NCBI GenBank assembly: GCA_965246765.1
Contig: CBDFFJ010000001.1
Location: 124,001-188,000 of the forward strand
Length of the DNA stretch: 64,000 nucleotides
Direction of reading: 5' to 3'
Source of the DNA: UBA1952 sp965246765
Lineage (GTDB): Bacteria; Bacteroidota; Bacteroidia; Chitinophagales; Chitinophagaceae
This document shows, one piece after another, positions 46,104 through 54,981 of the stretch; positions within the stretch are counted from its first letter, which is position 1, and each line of letters opens with the position of its first letter. The notes under the pieces are model-generated. The model had not been told where the DNA came from and ran no database searches. It saw only the letters and a list, made by a program, of their open reading frames with translations. Both the position numbers and the translations under genes were made by a program.

Positions 46104-46598
46104 TTATGCTACCTCGCCGAATATCAGCCTGTGATTTTCTTTAGGAACTGTTGAGCGGATGTACTTTTTGAAAGCTGCTTTCGTCAGCGGTGCAGATGAA
46201 GAAGTTGGCGATGCCCAATCGTCCGGCTTGCCAATCATTTCGGGAATAGACAGGGCTGAAAACAGGTCGTAATAGTTGTTCAGCTTGCCGCTGAAATCCG
46301 GTAATTGGCTCACTAAGCCGCCAGTAGATGCGTATGATTCGCAGCCGGGCATGAACTGAGCTATTTCGCTCGTGTTCCATTCCGGGAAGCAGCGGCTAAG
46401 CATCATGTGTTGCACAAGGCCATTGGCTATCTTGGTTACGCTGCGGGGATTTACTGCTTCAGCCTGCACATTGCTATTCAGGAATTGTAGCAGCCATACA
46501 TAAGGTACTTGTAGCTGGGCGGCCAGGTCTTCAATCTGCTCTGAAAGCATACTGTGGACACGGTCAAAAATTGGGTCAAGAAAGCTCAGGTAGTTCAT
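46104..46598 (-). CDS. lysozyme-like paralogue lacking the catalytic Glu
   Basis: 164 residues from the ATG complement at 46598 (a longer frame to 47045 only reads antiphase through the neighbour). It aligns with the next gene: VPYVWLLQFLNSNVQAEA against HPAWLMQVMYAESKLSP, and YYDLFSALSIPEMIGKPDDW against YYDVYAVTFFPAMIGKGDDW. N43 stands where E42 is in the neighbour, so glycan cleavage is probably lost and it may bind the wall or play a structural role. Confidence 0.75.
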   Translation of the reverse strand: MNYLSFLDPIFDRVHSMLSEQIEDLAAQLQVPYVWLLQFLNSNVQAEAVNPRSVTKIANGLVQHMMLSRCFPEWNTSEIAQFMPGCESYASTGGLVSQLPDFSGKLNNYYDLFSALSIPEMIGKPDDWASPTSSSAPLTKAAFKKYIRSTVPKENHRLIFGEVA

Positions 46599-46651
46599 GG
46601 GTTTTGTGTTTTTTGATTGTTGATTATTGTTTGTCTTGATTGATGTTCGTG

Positions 46652-47338
46652 TCAGGCTGTTTTGATGATAAACCATCCGAGCAGGCAAAGCCCAACGAGG
46701 ATTCCGGTGCCTATTCCTGCGCTTGCCTTCGGGTGCGCAACGATTACGTCCCTGACATGCTCCGCTTCTTCCTCTGCCGTCTTCGCCACATCCTCTATCA
46801 CACCGAAAATGCGGTTGCGGACACTCGTCGGAACAAGGCCAACGGTGTAGCGTTTGAAGTCCGCTACTGTAATGCGCGGGTTGCCTTTTGAGATGGCCGG
46901 ATTTTGCCTTGCTACCGTATCCGCAGAAAGGGATTTTGTCTGTAGAACCCAATCGTCGCCCTTGCCAATCATGGCAGGGAAGAAGGTTACCGCGTACACG
47001 TCGTAGTAACTGTGCATCCTGCCCTTGTATGGGGTGAAGTACCACTTCACCAGGTCAAGCTGGGAAAGAGCGGGGAGCGTAAGAATGTGAGCAATGGATG
47101 GCACCTTGCCTGCCTTCACGATTCCGCTGCCTGTTGTGAATTGAAGCAGTCCGGCAGCGACCAAGTGCTTGTTGCCGCCTTGCCTGTTTGCGGCTGTCGG
47201 GCTTAGTTTGCTTTCCGCATACATCACCTGCATCAGCCAGGCAGGATGAATGCCGAGGAATGCGGCAATGGATTCAACCTTTTGCGCAAAGGCGGTGCGA
47301 ATATTAGCCGGTATCTTTTCTATGTAGAGGAGCGACAT
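46652..47338 (-). CDS. transglycosylase/lysozyme-like protein with C-terminal membrane anchor
   Basis: 228 residues. The N-terminal lobe HPAWLMQVMYAESKLSP carries a Glu (E42) in the SLT-type catalytic position, followed by GLLQFTTGSG (the usual GLMQ-like motif). The C-terminus is a membrane helix (GTGILVGLCLLGWFIIKTA). It likely degrades peptidoglycan during DNA entry or release from the envelope. Tandem with the catalytically dead copy and the SLT gene. Confidence 0.8.
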   Translation of the reverse strand: MSLLYIEKIPANIRTAFAQKVESIAAFLGIHPAWLMQVMYAESKLSPTAANRQGGNKHLVAAGLLQFTTGSGIVKAGKVPSIAHILTLPALSQLDLVKWYFTPYKGRMHSYYDVYAVTFFPAMIGKGDDWVLQTKSLSADTVARQNPAISKGNPRITVADFKRYTVGLVPTSVRNRIFGVIEDVAKTAEEEAEHVRDVIVAHPKASAGIGTGILVGLCLLGWFIIKTA

Positions 47339-47368
47339 GATTTTGATTTGAGTTTTTGCAACGTGGTT

Positions 47369-48103
47369 TTAGATGTTTACGAGCTTGTCCTGGTACACCA
47401 GCGCGAGGTATGAGCCAACGCCAAGCATTTTTTTGAGGTAGCCTTTACTTTCACCGCTTACCTGCGGTAGGCGCACAAGGGATGCGGTATCCGCCGGTGC
47501 CGTAATCGCTCTTGTGCCTTGTGAGATTGCCTTGTTGTAGGGGCCAGCGTTGTAGGCGATGATGGCTTTGTTCAGGTTGCCTGCGAAGCGTTCCAGGTTC
47601 CAGCGAAGGATAACACAGCCGGCCATGATGTTGAATGAAGCGTCGGCTTCCATCAGCCGGGAAAGCGGCACGACGATGGCGGAAGGATTGTAATGCGCGG
47701 TGCTATGCTGCAAAAGCTGTGGACACTTCGCCTGTAGTTCCTGCCGAATTGCATCAGGAATTGCAGCGCCTTTTACTTCTGCACCCCACTTCACAAAGGC
47801 ATCATAGAACGGCCCAGCGGCGCATTGCATCAGTCCTTTGAATTGAGAGCCGGGACGGGTAACCATCCTGCCTCCGCTTTCAGTGGCGATGAATCCGGCA
47901 ACTACGCCGCGAGGTATATCCAACGCATCGGCAAAGCGGGCAAGTGGTGCGCCGTAATTATTGACGATGCTTTGCAGTATGGCTGTGTTGTCCTGCTTCC
48001 CTTTTGGAGAGGCGAAGTCGTACCATTGGCCATTGCCAAGCTGGTAGCGATGGCTGCCTACTGAGGGCGCGCCAATGTCTGCAACAAGTCTTGAGAAGGG
48101 CAT
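47369..48103 (-). CDS. SLT-type lytic transglycosylase
   Basis: 244 residues with all SLT family-1 motifs: catalytic E75 in FIATESGG, FKGLMQCAAG (88-97) and AYNAGPYNKA (183-192). There is no signal peptide, so it acts from the outside after delivery or is released with a particle. Third of three wall-lytic genes in a row in the operon, more than a lysis module usually needs. Confidence 0.9.
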   Translation of the reverse strand: MPFSRLVADIGAPSVGSHRYQLGNGQWYDFASPKGKQDNTAILQSIVNNYGAPLARFADALDIPRGVVAGFIATESGGRMVTRPGSQFKGLMQCAAGPFYDAFVKWGAEVKGAAIPDAIRQELQAKCPQLLQHSTAHYNPSAIVVPLSRLMEADASFNIMAGCVILRWNLERFAGNLNKAIIAYNAGPYNKAISQGTRAITAPADTASLVRLPQVSGESKGYLKKMLGVGSYLALVYQDKLVNI

Positions 48104-48105
48104 GG

Positions 48106-49056
48106 TTAGTGATGCTTTTTGATTGGATGCTTCTTTGCAACGCGATGAACTGTTTTGCCTGAAGCCACGGGATGTGCCGTGCGCTTCTTTGCAGGATGGG
48201 CAACTTGCTTTGTGGCATGGGCGACCTTAGCCGGATGCTTGCCCTTGCCGCCTTTCGCAACCTTCACTTGCGCGGACACTTTCTGTGCGGCGGGCGAAAC
48301 CACTACTCCAGCTTTTTGTGCTGCGGCGATTTGGCTAAGTGCCACCTGCGCAGCCATTCCACCTGCCGTCTGGACGAATGTGAACTCCGGCTTTGCAGGA
48401 TATTGCACTGCTTTCACCAGTCCGCCATTCTTTGTTGCCTGCGCAGCATTTACCGCAGCATCTATTGCAAGTGATGCAGCAATGAGCGCCTTGCGTTTCC
48501 CGGCTGCAGTCTTGCCGCCATACTTTTTGATGTAGGCCGCTTTATACAGGTCGGGGCGCTTCAGGGCAAGAGCCGCTGTGAGCTTTCCACTGTTGATGAT
48601 TGCCGTCTCCTTTGGTGTGAGCTTGGTAGAAACGAGCGGCGGAATCTCTGCTGCTTCCTGCGCCTGCTTTATCAGGTTAATGCCTGCATTGGTAACAGTC
48701 TTTACCACGGCGCTGCCACCCGAATAACTGCCGCCTTCATCGTCTCCATCGTCTGCGGTGGATGTAGAAGGAAGGTTGTAGGACGGTTGACCAGATGAAG
48801 AAGAAGCTGATGAATTGGTTGCTTCCATTCCTTCCTCATCGCTCACGATGCCGGTGGGTGTCGGGCTTTCCGTGCTGGATGAATTGACCGCAAGTATTTT
48901 GGGTGTATCCGGGATGTCAGTTCCTGTGCTGCCTTGAGGCAGTTCGGAGGAATTGCTTTGCGCATTGCTCTTGTTGGAAAAGAGCATGAACGCTCCCACA
49001 CCGAGACCGGCCAGCAGCAGCATATTTCCATTGCCGCCTTTTGATTTCTTACTCAT
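48106..49056 (-). CDS. membrane-anchored Lys/Ala/His-rich protein
   Basis: 316 residues. One membrane helix near the N-terminus (MLLLAGLGVGAFMLFS), a Ser/Thr-rich disordered stretch, a helical middle (DAAVNAAQATKNGG) and a C-terminal tail rich in Lys, His and Ala (HPAKVAHATKQ, HPIKKHH), histone-like. It could be a membrane-linked DNA-binding protein. Its stop is 3 nt before the SLT gene start. Function unknown. Confidence 0.65.
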   Translation of the reverse strand: MSKKSKGGNGNMLLLAGLGVGAFMLFSNKSNAQSNSSELPQGSTGTDIPDTPKILAVNSSSTESPTPTGIVSDEEGMEATNSSASSSSGQPSYNLPSTSTADDGDDEGGSYSGGSAVVKTVTNAGINLIKQAQEAAEIPPLVSTKLTPKETAIINSGKLTAALALKRPDLYKAAYIKKYGGKTAAGKRKALIAASLAIDAAVNAAQATKNGGLVKAVQYPAKPEFTFVQTAGGMAAQVALSQIAAAQKAGVVVSPAAQKVSAQVKVAKGGKGKHPAKVAHATKQVAHPAKKRTAHPVASGKTVHRVAKKHPIKKHH

Positions 49057-49121
49057 CTTATGAAGTGTTGATGGTTGGTTTGTTGATGCTGCTTTGGAAG
49101 CTGCATACTGCTGTTACTGGT

Positions 49122-49436
49122 CTAAATGGTGGAGCGTGCAAACCGTCCGTTACGGCTGCGGGGTTGTGCCTGTTGTTTGCCCCGCCTCAGAAAATTGGTG
49201 GCAAGGGTTGGCGGCAAGTCGGGCACACCGGGAGCTGGCGCAGGAAATGGAGGCAGCGGCGGTCGCTTGTTGTCGTCGGCGGCCATGCGTCCAAACAAGG
49301 CGATAGCCGCGGGAAGGATGAAGTCCTGCCAATTGTGTGCGCCTTCTGTGGCGACCTGGTGAATGCTGAGCAGTGCGGCCAGAATGAACCCGGCAATTGT
49401 GGTAAGCGGGCTTCGCCCGATAAGTAGTTTCTTCAT
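49122..49436 (-). CDS. small membrane protein, possibly holin-like
   Basis: 104 residues from the ATG complement at 49436 (the longer frame to 49502 adds an unlikely Arg/Cys/Asn leader). Two hydrophobic segments (TTIAGFILAALLSIH and WQDFILPAAIALFGRMA) with a short loop, then a Pro-rich and basic C-terminal tail. Size, topology and position upstream of three lytic enzymes suggest a holin, but this is inference. Confidence 0.55.
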   Translation of the reverse strand: MKKLLIGRSPLTTIAGFILAALLSIHQVATEGAHNWQDFILPAAIALFGRMAADDNKRPPLPPFPAPAPGVPDLPPTLATNFLRRGKQQAQPRSRNGRFARSTI

Positions 49437-49548
49437 TTTGTTTTGAGAGTTTGGAATGAAAGAGCGATGATTACCGCAGTCCCCGCGCCTTACGGGGCGC
49501 AAAGGGTCTGCGGCTTACATCACCCACTGTTTTGTGGAATCGTCCGGC

Positions 49549-50691
49549 TTAGGACTTCAGGCTAATGGCGTTGTAGCTCTTGTACTCTACAAGCAGCATC
49601 AGCGCGTTCTTGCTGCCATCAAAGACATGCTGGGCGAGCTTCGGGCTGAAGCGGATAACCAGTTGGCCGTTGCCAATCTTAAAGGCATTCCACTCCTCGC
49701 TCTGCGCAACGCCGTTCACGAACAGCAGCTTCGCATTCAGGGAAGGGTCGTTGGCAACCACTGAGGCGCCGGTTACTTCCGTGAAGCTTTGGGTTACGAT
49801 GAGACCGTCGCCGGTTGCTTGTTCCATGCTCAGGTTATCGGCATTGGCAACGAAGCAGGCGGTTGAGGTGCCTTCTGTCCAGAAGATTCCAGGAATGGAA
49901 GAGCGAAGCGCATCCACCTTTGCCGTAGCATCGTCAGAGGCTGCGCTCATCGCGCCGTCCATCTTAGCTTGGGCATCTGCTGCTGCCACATTGAGGGCAT
50001 TAGCAACCTCGCCATCAGTATAGGCTTTTGCTTCTGATACCGCGCTGGTCTTTGCTGCATCAGACTTAGCAGTTGCATCACTGCTGGCTGTCTGCAACGC
50101 ATCGTTGACTGACTGCGTAGTGAAGTCACTCGCCCGCGTCACTGCATTGTTTTCGGCATTCTGCGCCTTGAACGAAGCATCCTGTGAAGCGATGTTGAGA
50201 ATGTCACCGCGCATGGTAGCCATTTGAGATGAGATGTCCGGCACGATACCATTGATAACGCTGTCCGTGTAGTTCTTGCTGTCCAGGATAGCATCCTGTT
50301 TTGCCTGCGCTACCTGTGTAGCGACTTCTGTCTTTTCGGCTTTGCCGTCCACCTGGAGCAGCAGGGCATTAATTGCGCTGTCCTCGCCATTGAGCTTAAC
50401 AGCAAGCTCGTTGAGGGTATTAAGGGCAATCGGTGCATTATCCACCAGCGCGGCAATCTGCGCTTCTGTGTATGCCTTTGCAGCATTGAGTGCGCTTGCG
50501 GCATCGGTCTTTGCTTCCAGTGCAGCTACGAGCGCGATGTTTTCCGCCCATGCGGGAGCGCCATCGGCACCTACTACGAGCACCTGATTGGCGGTGCCTG
50601 CCGGTAGGGATTTGAGATTACCATCAGCATCGGAGAAGATGATGGCATTGGGGGTTTGGCTTACAATCTGCCAGAGTTTTACCTGCGTCAT
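49549..50691 (-). CDS. coiled-coil spike/fibre-like protein
   Basis: 380 residues from the ATG complement at 50691. Residues about 45-110 have the KAYTEAQIAALVDNAP ... LNTLNELAVKLNGEDSAI pattern found in tail fibres of many phages, then an Ala-rich coiled coil (AKSDAAKTSAVSEAKAYTDG) and a globular C-terminal domain with LLFVNGVAQSEEWNAFKI. Likely a trimeric host-binding fibre. It is one of three consecutive genes with a related C-terminal module. Confidence 0.7.
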   Translation of the reverse strand: MTQVKLWQIVSQTPNAIIFSDADGNLKSLPAGTANQVLVVGADGAPAWAENIALVAALEAKTDAASALNAAKAYTEAQIAALVDNAPIALNTLNELAVKLNGEDSAINALLLQVDGKAEKTEVATQVAQAKQDAILDSKNYTDSVINGIVPDISSQMATMRGDILNIASQDASFKAQNAENNAVTRASDFTTQSVNDALQTASSDATAKSDAAKTSAVSEAKAYTDGEVANALNVAAADAQAKMDGAMSAASDDATAKVDALRSSIPGIFWTEGTSTACFVANADNLSMEQATGDGLIVTQSFTEVTGASVVANDPSLNAKLLFVNGVAQSEEWNAFKIGNGQLVIRFSPKLAQHVFDGSKNALMLLVEYKSYNAISLKS

Positions 50692-50816
50692 TGCGTTGGT
50701 AGTTGGTTGTTTAAGTGAAGAAAAATTGTTGAAGGCCTTCACTGCCACAGCCCCTACGTCTGTAGGGGTATGGCTTACCACGCGATTAGAGGCTGGTAAT
50801 TCTTTATGGGCTGCTA

Positions 50817-51590
50817 TTAGCCCTGTTGTTGTCCGTCATAAGGGGGTCGCGGTGTGGTGGCTTCTGATGTTTTGTAATCCACGATTACGACTTCCGGTTG
50901 CCCATTTGCGCCGAAGGTTGCGCCCTGCAAAACGATTGCTTTCGGGGCCGTCTGCGGATAGTATCGCCATTCTATAAATTCCTTTTGGCGAAGGCCGTTC
51001 CGGTAAACATGCAGGGGGAACGGATAGATGGGGACGTATGTGAGCTGTACGGTGTTGCCAGTCGTAAGCCCGGTGAACTCATCCGTCCAGTGAACGCCGC
51101 TTAGCATACCGGCCTTTGCTGTGTCGGATAGGACCGCAGTAAGCGGATTGGCGGCTGTGCCATTGCCGGTGAGAATGATGTCCGCGCTGTTTACGGTGAC
51201 TACTGCCAGCAGGTTTGAAAGATTGACGGAAACCGTGCTGCCATCGCTTTCAGTAAGCTGAAGAATATAGGTGTTGGCATCCGGTCGTTGCAGGATTGCG
51301 CCCGTAACCTTTACATCAACAGCAAGGGAGCTTAAGTTGCAGCTCTTGGTGAAGTGTGCGCCTGTGTTGTCCGTGTAAGCAATCACCAGTGTGTTGCTAA
51401 TGAGCTGTACGCTGTCAATGCTTCGGATGTCGCCGCGAACAAAGGCATCTGTTACTGTGCCGTTCCCCTGTTGCGTAAGCGCTGAGAGCAGGGCAAACTG
51501 AAGCTCACCATTGGTATCGGAGTGAAGAACGTAGCCCTGCCCTGGGGCCGTCTGTATCTGTTTATCTGGGCGGATGCGTGTACCTGACAT
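50817..51590 (-). CDS. spike-like protein, beta-rich
   Basis: 257 residues, beta-rich: GYVLHSDTNGELQFALL, GTVTDAFVRGDIRSID, and a C-terminal LHVYRNGLRQKEFIEWRYYP segment that resembles the xNGxxx...DY module of phage adhesins. No signal or membrane segment. Probably a receptor-binding or fibre-assembly protein in the same group as its neighbours. Confidence 0.65.
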   Translation of the reverse strand: MSGTRIRPDKQIQTAPGQGYVLHSDTNGELQFALLSALTQQGNGTVTDAFVRGDIRSIDSVQLISNTLVIAYTDNTGAHFTKSCNLSSLAVDVKVTGAILQRPDANTYILQLTESDGSTVSVNLSNLLAVVTVNSADIILTGNGTAANPLTAVLSDTAKAGMLSGVHWTDEFTGLTTGNTVQLTYVPIYPFPLHVYRNGLRQKEFIEWRYYPQTAPKAIVLQGATFGANGQPEVVIVDYKTSEATTPRPPYDGQQQG

Positions 51591-51630
51591 TGGAATTGCT
51601 GAATTGAGAAGTTTGAGTTGGTTTAGGTCG

Positions 51631-52056
51631 TTATGCGGGGATGTCGTAAAGGGCTTCTAACTGGTCTGTGTGCGTAACTGATGCTTTGAGTGGCGAGAGG
51701 AACATCAGCGTTCTGCCGCTTTTGTTATAGTCTATCCCTTGCCGCAGCTTCAGGCCATTTAGGAAGATGAGGCAGAGGCTAAGTGGTGATGCGCCGAGGT
51801 TGATAGCCTGCTGTCCGTTCGTGATGGGAAGTGCTTCATTTACCAGCTTGGTTCCCCCTGAAGTGATTTGAGCTACCTCCCCATTTCCACCTCCGCTCAG
51901 GTCTTGAAAGGACGAAAGATTGTAAACATCTTCACGGTTGCCATCGGGGAATCGTATCTCATCATTCACCGGGTCGCCCATTGCGTTGAGCACGTCAAGG
52001 AGCGTGAAGTCCCGCGTTTGTCCGGTATGCTGTGAGCGTAATCTGAATAGTGTCAT
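51631..52056 (-). CDS. small spike-like protein
   Basis: 141 residues. A beta-rich N-terminus and a C-terminal FLNGLKLRQGIDYNKSGRT module followed by LMFLSPLKA, the classic hairpin of phage tail-fibre and adhesin tips. It precedes the two larger spike-like genes in transcription order. Confidence 0.65.
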   Translation of the reverse strand: MTLFRLRSQHTGQTRDFTLLDVLNAMGDPVNDEIRFPDGNREDVYNLSSFQDLSGGGNGEVAQITSGGTKLVNEALPITNGQQAINLGASPLSLCLIFLNGLKLRQGIDYNKSGRTLMFLSPLKASVTHTDQLEALYDIPA

Positions 52057-52080
52057 TTGGAGTTGGCGTAGGGTTCATCT

Positions 52081-52926
52081 TTAGCTTTTGAATACCGGCA
52101 TGTTGTAGCCCTTATCAAAGGCTTCCTTGAAGTAGGGTGTCTGTGTGGTGAAGTCTGGTGATGCGCTAACCCATCCGCGAACCACCTCACCATTGCGCTT
52201 CTTCATCGCGCTTGTCGCGCCTTTGTAGTCACCCTTCACCTTGTACCATACCTCTATGAAGGGTACATGGTGCCTCGCGTCCAGCTTGCTCTTTCCAGTG
52301 GTGTATCCGATGAACTGCGAAGCCTTACACAGCTCCAGGATATTGGATTTAGCAGCGGAGAGGTAATTGCCTTCATCCCATGCAAACTTTATCTGGCTGA
52401 GTACACCACCCTGTACAGAAGTCGCTTCTGGTGTAGAGCGGAGTAGTACATCTTTCAGCGCCCAAACCTTGTAGTTTGTTCCGAGTGCATAGCTCTTTGC
52501 TAACGATACTTGAGTGGATGTAACAGTACCACTTGAGGATACTTGCGTAGTAGTCTTTGCATTGCTGCTCACCTGCCACATGAATGCCTCAAAATCTTTT
52601 GAAGAAAGCTCTGAGCGCAGATCTGCCATTAGCTCATCCTGATACATCGCAGTGTAGGCTTTCTGTACAGAGGGCAAGTCAGTAATCTGCGCAGCCGTGC
52701 TCATCACCAGCTTCACATCCGTACCGTCCATGCTCATCGGCAAAGGCTTGTGCGGGTTCATCGCCTGACGTAAGAGTTGCGCTTGTTGCACTGCCGGATT
52801 ATTGCCGGTCTGCTGAAGCGTTGCATCTTCCTTACGCTTCTCGTCAGCCTTGCGGACGCTGTTTATCAGCATCATCCCGCCGAGGCCAAGAATGCCAATG
52901 CCGATAAAAGTTTGAGGAGTGTTCAT
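52081..52926 (-). CDS. membrane-anchored hypothetical protein
   Basis: 281 residues: one N-terminal membrane helix (FIGIGILGLGGMMLINSV), a linker, then an alpha/beta domain (SVQKAYTAMYQDELMADLRS; NYKVWALKDVLLRSTPEA; HHVPFIEVWYKVKGDYKG). No known family. Several proteins of this operon share the same plan, one N-terminal helix then a soluble domain, which would suit an internal membrane or an envelope complex. Confidence 0.6.
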   Translation of the reverse strand: MNTPQTFIGIGILGLGGMMLINSVRKADEKRKEDATLQQTGNNPAVQQAQLLRQAMNPHKPLPMSMDGTDVKLVMSTAAQITDLPSVQKAYTAMYQDELMADLRSELSSKDFEAFMWQVSSNAKTTTQVSSSGTVTSTQVSLAKSYALGTNYKVWALKDVLLRSTPEATSVQGGVLSQIKFAWDEGNYLSAAKSNILELCKASQFIGYTTGKSKLDARHHVPFIEVWYKVKGDYKGATSAMKKRNGEVVRGWVSASPDFTTQTPYFKEAFDKGYNMPVFKS

Positions 52927-52953
52927 GACTTGGAAAGTGATGCGGGGCGCGGC

Positions 52954-53160
52954 TTAGAGCTTTGACTTGATGAGGTTGCGGATAGCAGGATTATTAAGTG
53001 CCTTTTGTACGGCGGCGAGTTCCTTTGCGTTGAAGAAGGATGCGATAACTGCAAGGGTTTTGGCAGCTTCGGATGCCTGTAGCTCTGTCTCTGCTTTCAG
53101 AATAATCGGAACGGTGAATACCTGCTTCACGACAGATAGCTTTTTGTTGAAAATGCTCAT
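52954..53160 (-). CDS. small helical hypothetical protein
   Basis: 68 residues, helical: MSIFNKKLSVVKQVFTVPII then AKTLAVIASFFNAKELAAVQ. It is close between two operon genes (6 nt from the next). No recognised domain. Possibly a minor structural component. Confidence 0.5.
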   Translation of the reverse strand: MSIFNKKLSVVKQVFTVPIILKAETELQASEAAKTLAVIASFFNAKELAAVQKALNNPAIRNLIKSKL

Positions 53161-53166
53161 TGCTCT

Positions 53167-54003
53167 TTACGTTTTTAATGGTGTTTGTGATATAAAGTCA
53201 AATGCCCGCTTCATCTGGCTGCGGTCTTTTTCAAAGGCCATGAAAAGCAGATGGATGATGCCGGCTTCCTGGGCATTGAGCGTGTCGCAGAACTCGCTGA
53301 CCATTGAGGAGATGCTCTGCGTTTCGTCGTCCGCTTCTTCCCCCGATTTTGGTAGTGCTTTACCGCTTAAGTCTGTGGTGCCTGCGAGCGTGGTTGCGAG
53401 GTTGGCAAAACGGGTTCCCTGAAAAACGGTGGCAAGTCCAGGGAAGACAGTGCCTATGATGCCCATGTAACGCTCTACGTCGCTCTTCGCTTTTATTTCT
53501 TCCTCCAGTTTTTCCTTTTCGGCGGTGGTTGCGGCAAGCTTGGTCTTAAGCTCCTCTACCTCCTTGCAGGCACGCTGGTAGTCCTTCGCCTGCTCCTTTA
53601 CCTCCACGCGCTTGTCCACGAGATTGTTCAGCTCTACCTCGCCCAACCCACTGAGACCGTTCAGGCCAGGAGGTGATGGCTTCGGTTGCTCATCTTCCTT
53701 TTCCGCCTGCTCTATGTTGTCATAGAGGTTGAAGAACTTCTTGCGATAAACTGATTTGCTGGTGCCGTCCTCAAAAATTTCCACCGTCATGGTATCCGCT
53801 TCCTCGCTCTTTACGTAGTCACGGACCTGCTTGGCAATCTTGGCTACGTCGCCGCGCTCTATGCAATTCTGCTTCTTGCCGCCACTCCAGAACTGAGCGG
53901 TGAAGTACATATCCTGGTAGCCCTGGTCTTCCAGCGTCTTAGCACCGTTTGCCAACACCTTAGCGGCACTGTTCAGGGCTTTCTGATTAATCGTCGGTTT
54001 CAT
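53167..54003 (-). CDS. coiled-coil protein with an LSGLG motif
   Basis: 278 residues. An N-terminal alpha/beta part (NSAAKVLANGAKTLEDQGYQ, DVAKIAKQVRDYVKSEE), then PPGLNGLSGLGEVELNN with the LSGLG motif at 117-121, followed at once by a long coiled coil (about 122-175) and a C-terminal helical part. The motif lies exactly at the domain boundary, as a processing site would. Function unknown. Confidence 0.65.
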   Translation of the reverse strand: MKPTINQKALNSAAKVLANGAKTLEDQGYQDMYFTAQFWSGGKKQNCIERGDVAKIAKQVRDYVKSEEADTMTVEIFEDGTSKSVYRKKFFNLYDNIEQAEKEDEQPKPSPPGLNGLSGLGEVELNNLVDKRVEVKEQAKDYQRACKEVEELKTKLAATTAEKEKLEEEIKAKSDVERYMGIIGTVFPGLATVFQGTRFANLATTLAGTTDLSGKALPKSGEEADDETQSISSMVSEFCDTLNAQEAGIIHLLFMAFEKDRSQMKRAFDFISQTPLKT

Positions 54004-54024
54004 GCTGCGGTTAGAATGGTAGGC

Positions 54025-54375
54025 TTACTTGGGAATGATGTGGTAAAACAGGAAGTTGTAAACGTCATCTCGTGTCAGTGGCTTGCCGTCGGCCTTAGTG
54101 TCAGGCAGGTTTATGTTTATTCTGCCTCTGAACTCCTCAACATTGTCAGGCGAAACGTTCAATCCTTCCACCACGATACTGTTGCTGTCAGAGATGATAC
54201 TGGTGCCGATAGGCAGCGTTGATTTGTTGAGCAGAAAGAGAAACTGGTTCTGAAAGTCTATCTGCATCTCGCCGCCTTCCTCGCCGGTAAGGGTGAAGTC
54301 GTAAAGGGATTCATAGTCCACCTCAATGCCTCGCTGCAGCATCTGGCGGTGGATGTAAGTCAGTTGCTCAATCAT
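54025..54375 (-). CDS. hypothetical protein, possible minor structural subunit
   Basis: 116 residues of mixed alpha/beta: IEQLTYIHRQMLQRGIEVDY, then beta strands (GEMQIDFQNQFLFLLN, SIISDSNSIVVEGLNV). Its start codon directly abuts the stop of the upstream beta-sandwich gene, so translation is probably coupled. No family recognised. Confidence 0.55.
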   Translation of the reverse strand: MIEQLTYIHRQMLQRGIEVDYESLYDFTLTGEEGGEMQIDFQNQFLFLLNKSTLPIGTSIISDSNSIVVEGLNVSPDNVEEFRGRININLPDTKADGKPLTRDDVYNFLFYHIIPK

Positions 54376-54978
54376 TTACTTCAGGGTTGTATCGCCAATG
54401 CACTTCAGGTAGATGGCTACGATATAGCCGTCGTAGTTGGCTGCACTGGCAGGGTTCACGATTTTGATGTCAACCGGACTAATCTTAGGAGAGTCAAAGA
54501 ATAGCCCGTCATATTGTACTGCTGTTCCTGCCTCGCTGTTATCGCCACCGTACTGTTGCACTTCACCACCTCCTCCGTCTCCTATCAACCCTGCGGATGG
54601 TGTTGCCTGGGGCTTATTCGCAACAACCCCGTATGGATATTGCAGCTCGTTGTTGTAAGTGCCGGTTATCATGCTGCCGCCTTGTATTGCCACATCTAAT
54701 TCCTGGTAATCGTCACTCGCATCTATCCACGGTCGCTCATATCGCACATCAAATACACCCAGCGGTCGCTTCTTGTTATTTGCCTCCAGCGTGAACCATC
54801 CGATGCGCGGGATAATATCCGCTGTGATGCGGGGAACTATCCGCTCAATGCCGGAGCAATACCTGCATTGAATGCCTATGATGCGCGTTAGATGCAATGG
54901 CAGTCGCGTGGAGATGTCCACCGGCAGGTATGGGTTGCGTACCCTTCCGCGTATCGTCTGGTAGAAGATTTGAGACAT
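54376..54978 (-). CDS. beta-sandwich protein A, candidate capsid-type protein
   Basis: 200 residues, nearly all beta. It is a paralogue of the next gene: LTRIIGIQCRY / RIKGIRVIY, WFTLEANNKK / GLSCNNKE, and IQGGSMITGTYNN / VDAGGSIINGRYTD align in order. Two tandem single-domain beta-sandwich proteins recall the paired single-jelly-roll capsid proteins of tailless viruses such as sphaerolipoviruses. This is inference from layout, not a detected homology. Confidence 0.6.
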   Translation of the reverse strand: MSQIFYQTIRGRVRNPYLPVDISTRLPLHLTRIIGIQCRYCSGIERIVPRITADIIPRIGWFTLEANNKKRPLGVFDVRYERPWIDASDDYQELDVAIQGGSMITGTYNNELQYPYGVVANKPQATPSAGLIGDGGGGEVQQYGGDNSEAGTAVQYDGLFFDSPKISPVDIKIVNPASAANYDGYIVAIYLKCIGDTTLK

Positions 54979-54981
54979 AGC

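Noticed and set aside
46599..47045. N-terminal extension of the inactive lysozyme-like protein
   Set aside because: The added 149 residues read antiphase through the neighbouring real gene and have no coherent fold; the start at 46598 fits the paralogue.
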